Source: Synchiropus splendidus
Taxonomy: Eukaryota > Chordata > Actinopteri > Syngnathiformes > Callionymidae
Assembly (NCBI RefSeq): GCF_027744825.2
Contig: NC_071342.1
Coordinates: forward strand, 17,758,501-17,822,500
Length of the DNA: 64,000 nucleotides
Reading direction: 5' to 3'
The translations under genes and the position numbers were made by a program. This document shows positions 63,396 to 64,000 of this stretch, piece after piece (position 1 is the first letter of the stretch; each line of letters begins with the position of its first letter). The notes under the pieces are model-generated. The model searched no databases. It had not been told where the DNA came from and saw only the letters and a program-made list of their open reading frames with translations.

Positions 63396-64000
63396 ACTCA
63401 GGCAACACACGCAGGAAAAGTGTTACAGCATAAACTTAACATTTGAAGACTAATAATTCAAAAGCTACTGACCAACACTTCAGAGGTCTAACATCTTACT
63501 CACCTTTTGTTGCTTGTGAATGTAACCTTTGATCCGGCAGCATCACAAACCCCCTGCTGCTGAGTGATTCACGTCAGGTGCTGAGCACTTTTTAGGCATA
63601 AACTGAGCTGGAGGATGAGTCAAGTCCGAGTGTTCTGACAACACAACAACATCCCCAGCTAATTACACACGGGACGGAGGATGTGTTGACAACTGTCGGC
63701 ACAAACGGCGGAGAAAGCGTATTCGAGAAGTGAATGAGTTTTCCGCCCGAGGTGTGAGGAAAAGGTGCGACTCCAGATGAGAAGGATTTCACAAACACAA
63801 TTAACTGGAGTGGCTCCTGCTTCCTGTGAGCATTAAACGGATGATTGTTCTTTTATAGCCAAATATTAACGGAGTGGAAATCAGTTCGGGGAATTGCACT
63901 CCTTCCTTTCACTAGGAAGGTGCACGTGCTAAAGGGCACCAAGGAACCGAAGATGGAAAAAGGATGGAAAAAAACAGAAGGTGTCAGATGAAACGAATCA
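63396..64000. other. Right-edge sequence, possible minus-strand first exon
   Basis: On the minus strand a strong donor AAAAG|GTGAGTAAG occurs at about 63503/63502, preceded by an ATG-opened frame of 13 codons. No family match, and no next exon recognised to the left. Otherwise nothing recognisable. Confidence 0.25.

Overview
This is a vertebrate nuclear genome window, most likely from a percomorph teleost. Evidence: split genes with GT-AG introns, many of 70-80 bp; a CpG-island promoter; long CA microsatellites; and fish-type hAT, LINE and other dispersed repeats. Two genes are supported with high confidence and lie head to head. arid4b is on the minus strand: the first-exon donor is at 45033, the start codon at 43484 and the stop codon at 587. 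ggps1 is on the plus strand: start codon at 46896, stop codon at 55605, poly(A) signal at 56113. The same ARID4B-GGPS1 divergent pair is found on human chromosome 1q42, so this is conserved synteny.

Layout. 1-586: probable arid4b 3' UTR running off the left edge. 587-45100: arid4b, which I resolved into one non-coding exon and 23 coding exons (1,277 codons plus stop, every splice phase consistent). Its 3' half is compact, with several introns of 69-82 bp. Its 5' half is stretched by introns of up to 14.75 kb holding a 512-bp hAT element with a perfect 8-bp target duplication, a roughly 1.8-kb pyrimidine-rich tract, a two-copy unclassified repeat, a pure (AC)89 array and two perfect hairpins or palindromes. 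43.7-46.0 kb: CpG-rich shared promoter with inverted CCAAT boxes and ZNF143/THAP11-, NRF1- and CTCF-like motifs. 46.9-55.6 kb: ggps1 with three coding exons and a 6.95-kb intron carrying a LINE relic and DNA-transposon-like pieces. 55.6-64 kb: ggps1 3' UTR, then repeat-rich sequence with no gene I can identify and a few weak candidate exons.

Function. Arid4b is a chromatin-reader subunit of the SIN3-HDAC co-repressor (Tudor, ARID and chromobarrel modules). Ggps1 makes geranylgeranyl diphosphate for protein prenylation. They are not known to act in one pathway; they share a promoter region.

I found no new multi-gene system. The items most worth checking are an upstream ORF whose stop codon overlaps the arid4b start codon (ATGA), the GC-AG intron, the near-zero-loop 39-bp palindrome, the 21-bp perfect hairpin in intron 2, the strand-asymmetric pyrimidine tract, and a three-copy repeat family with an internal inverted repeat around ggps1. 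All identifications are by reading and family knowledge; no database search was run.
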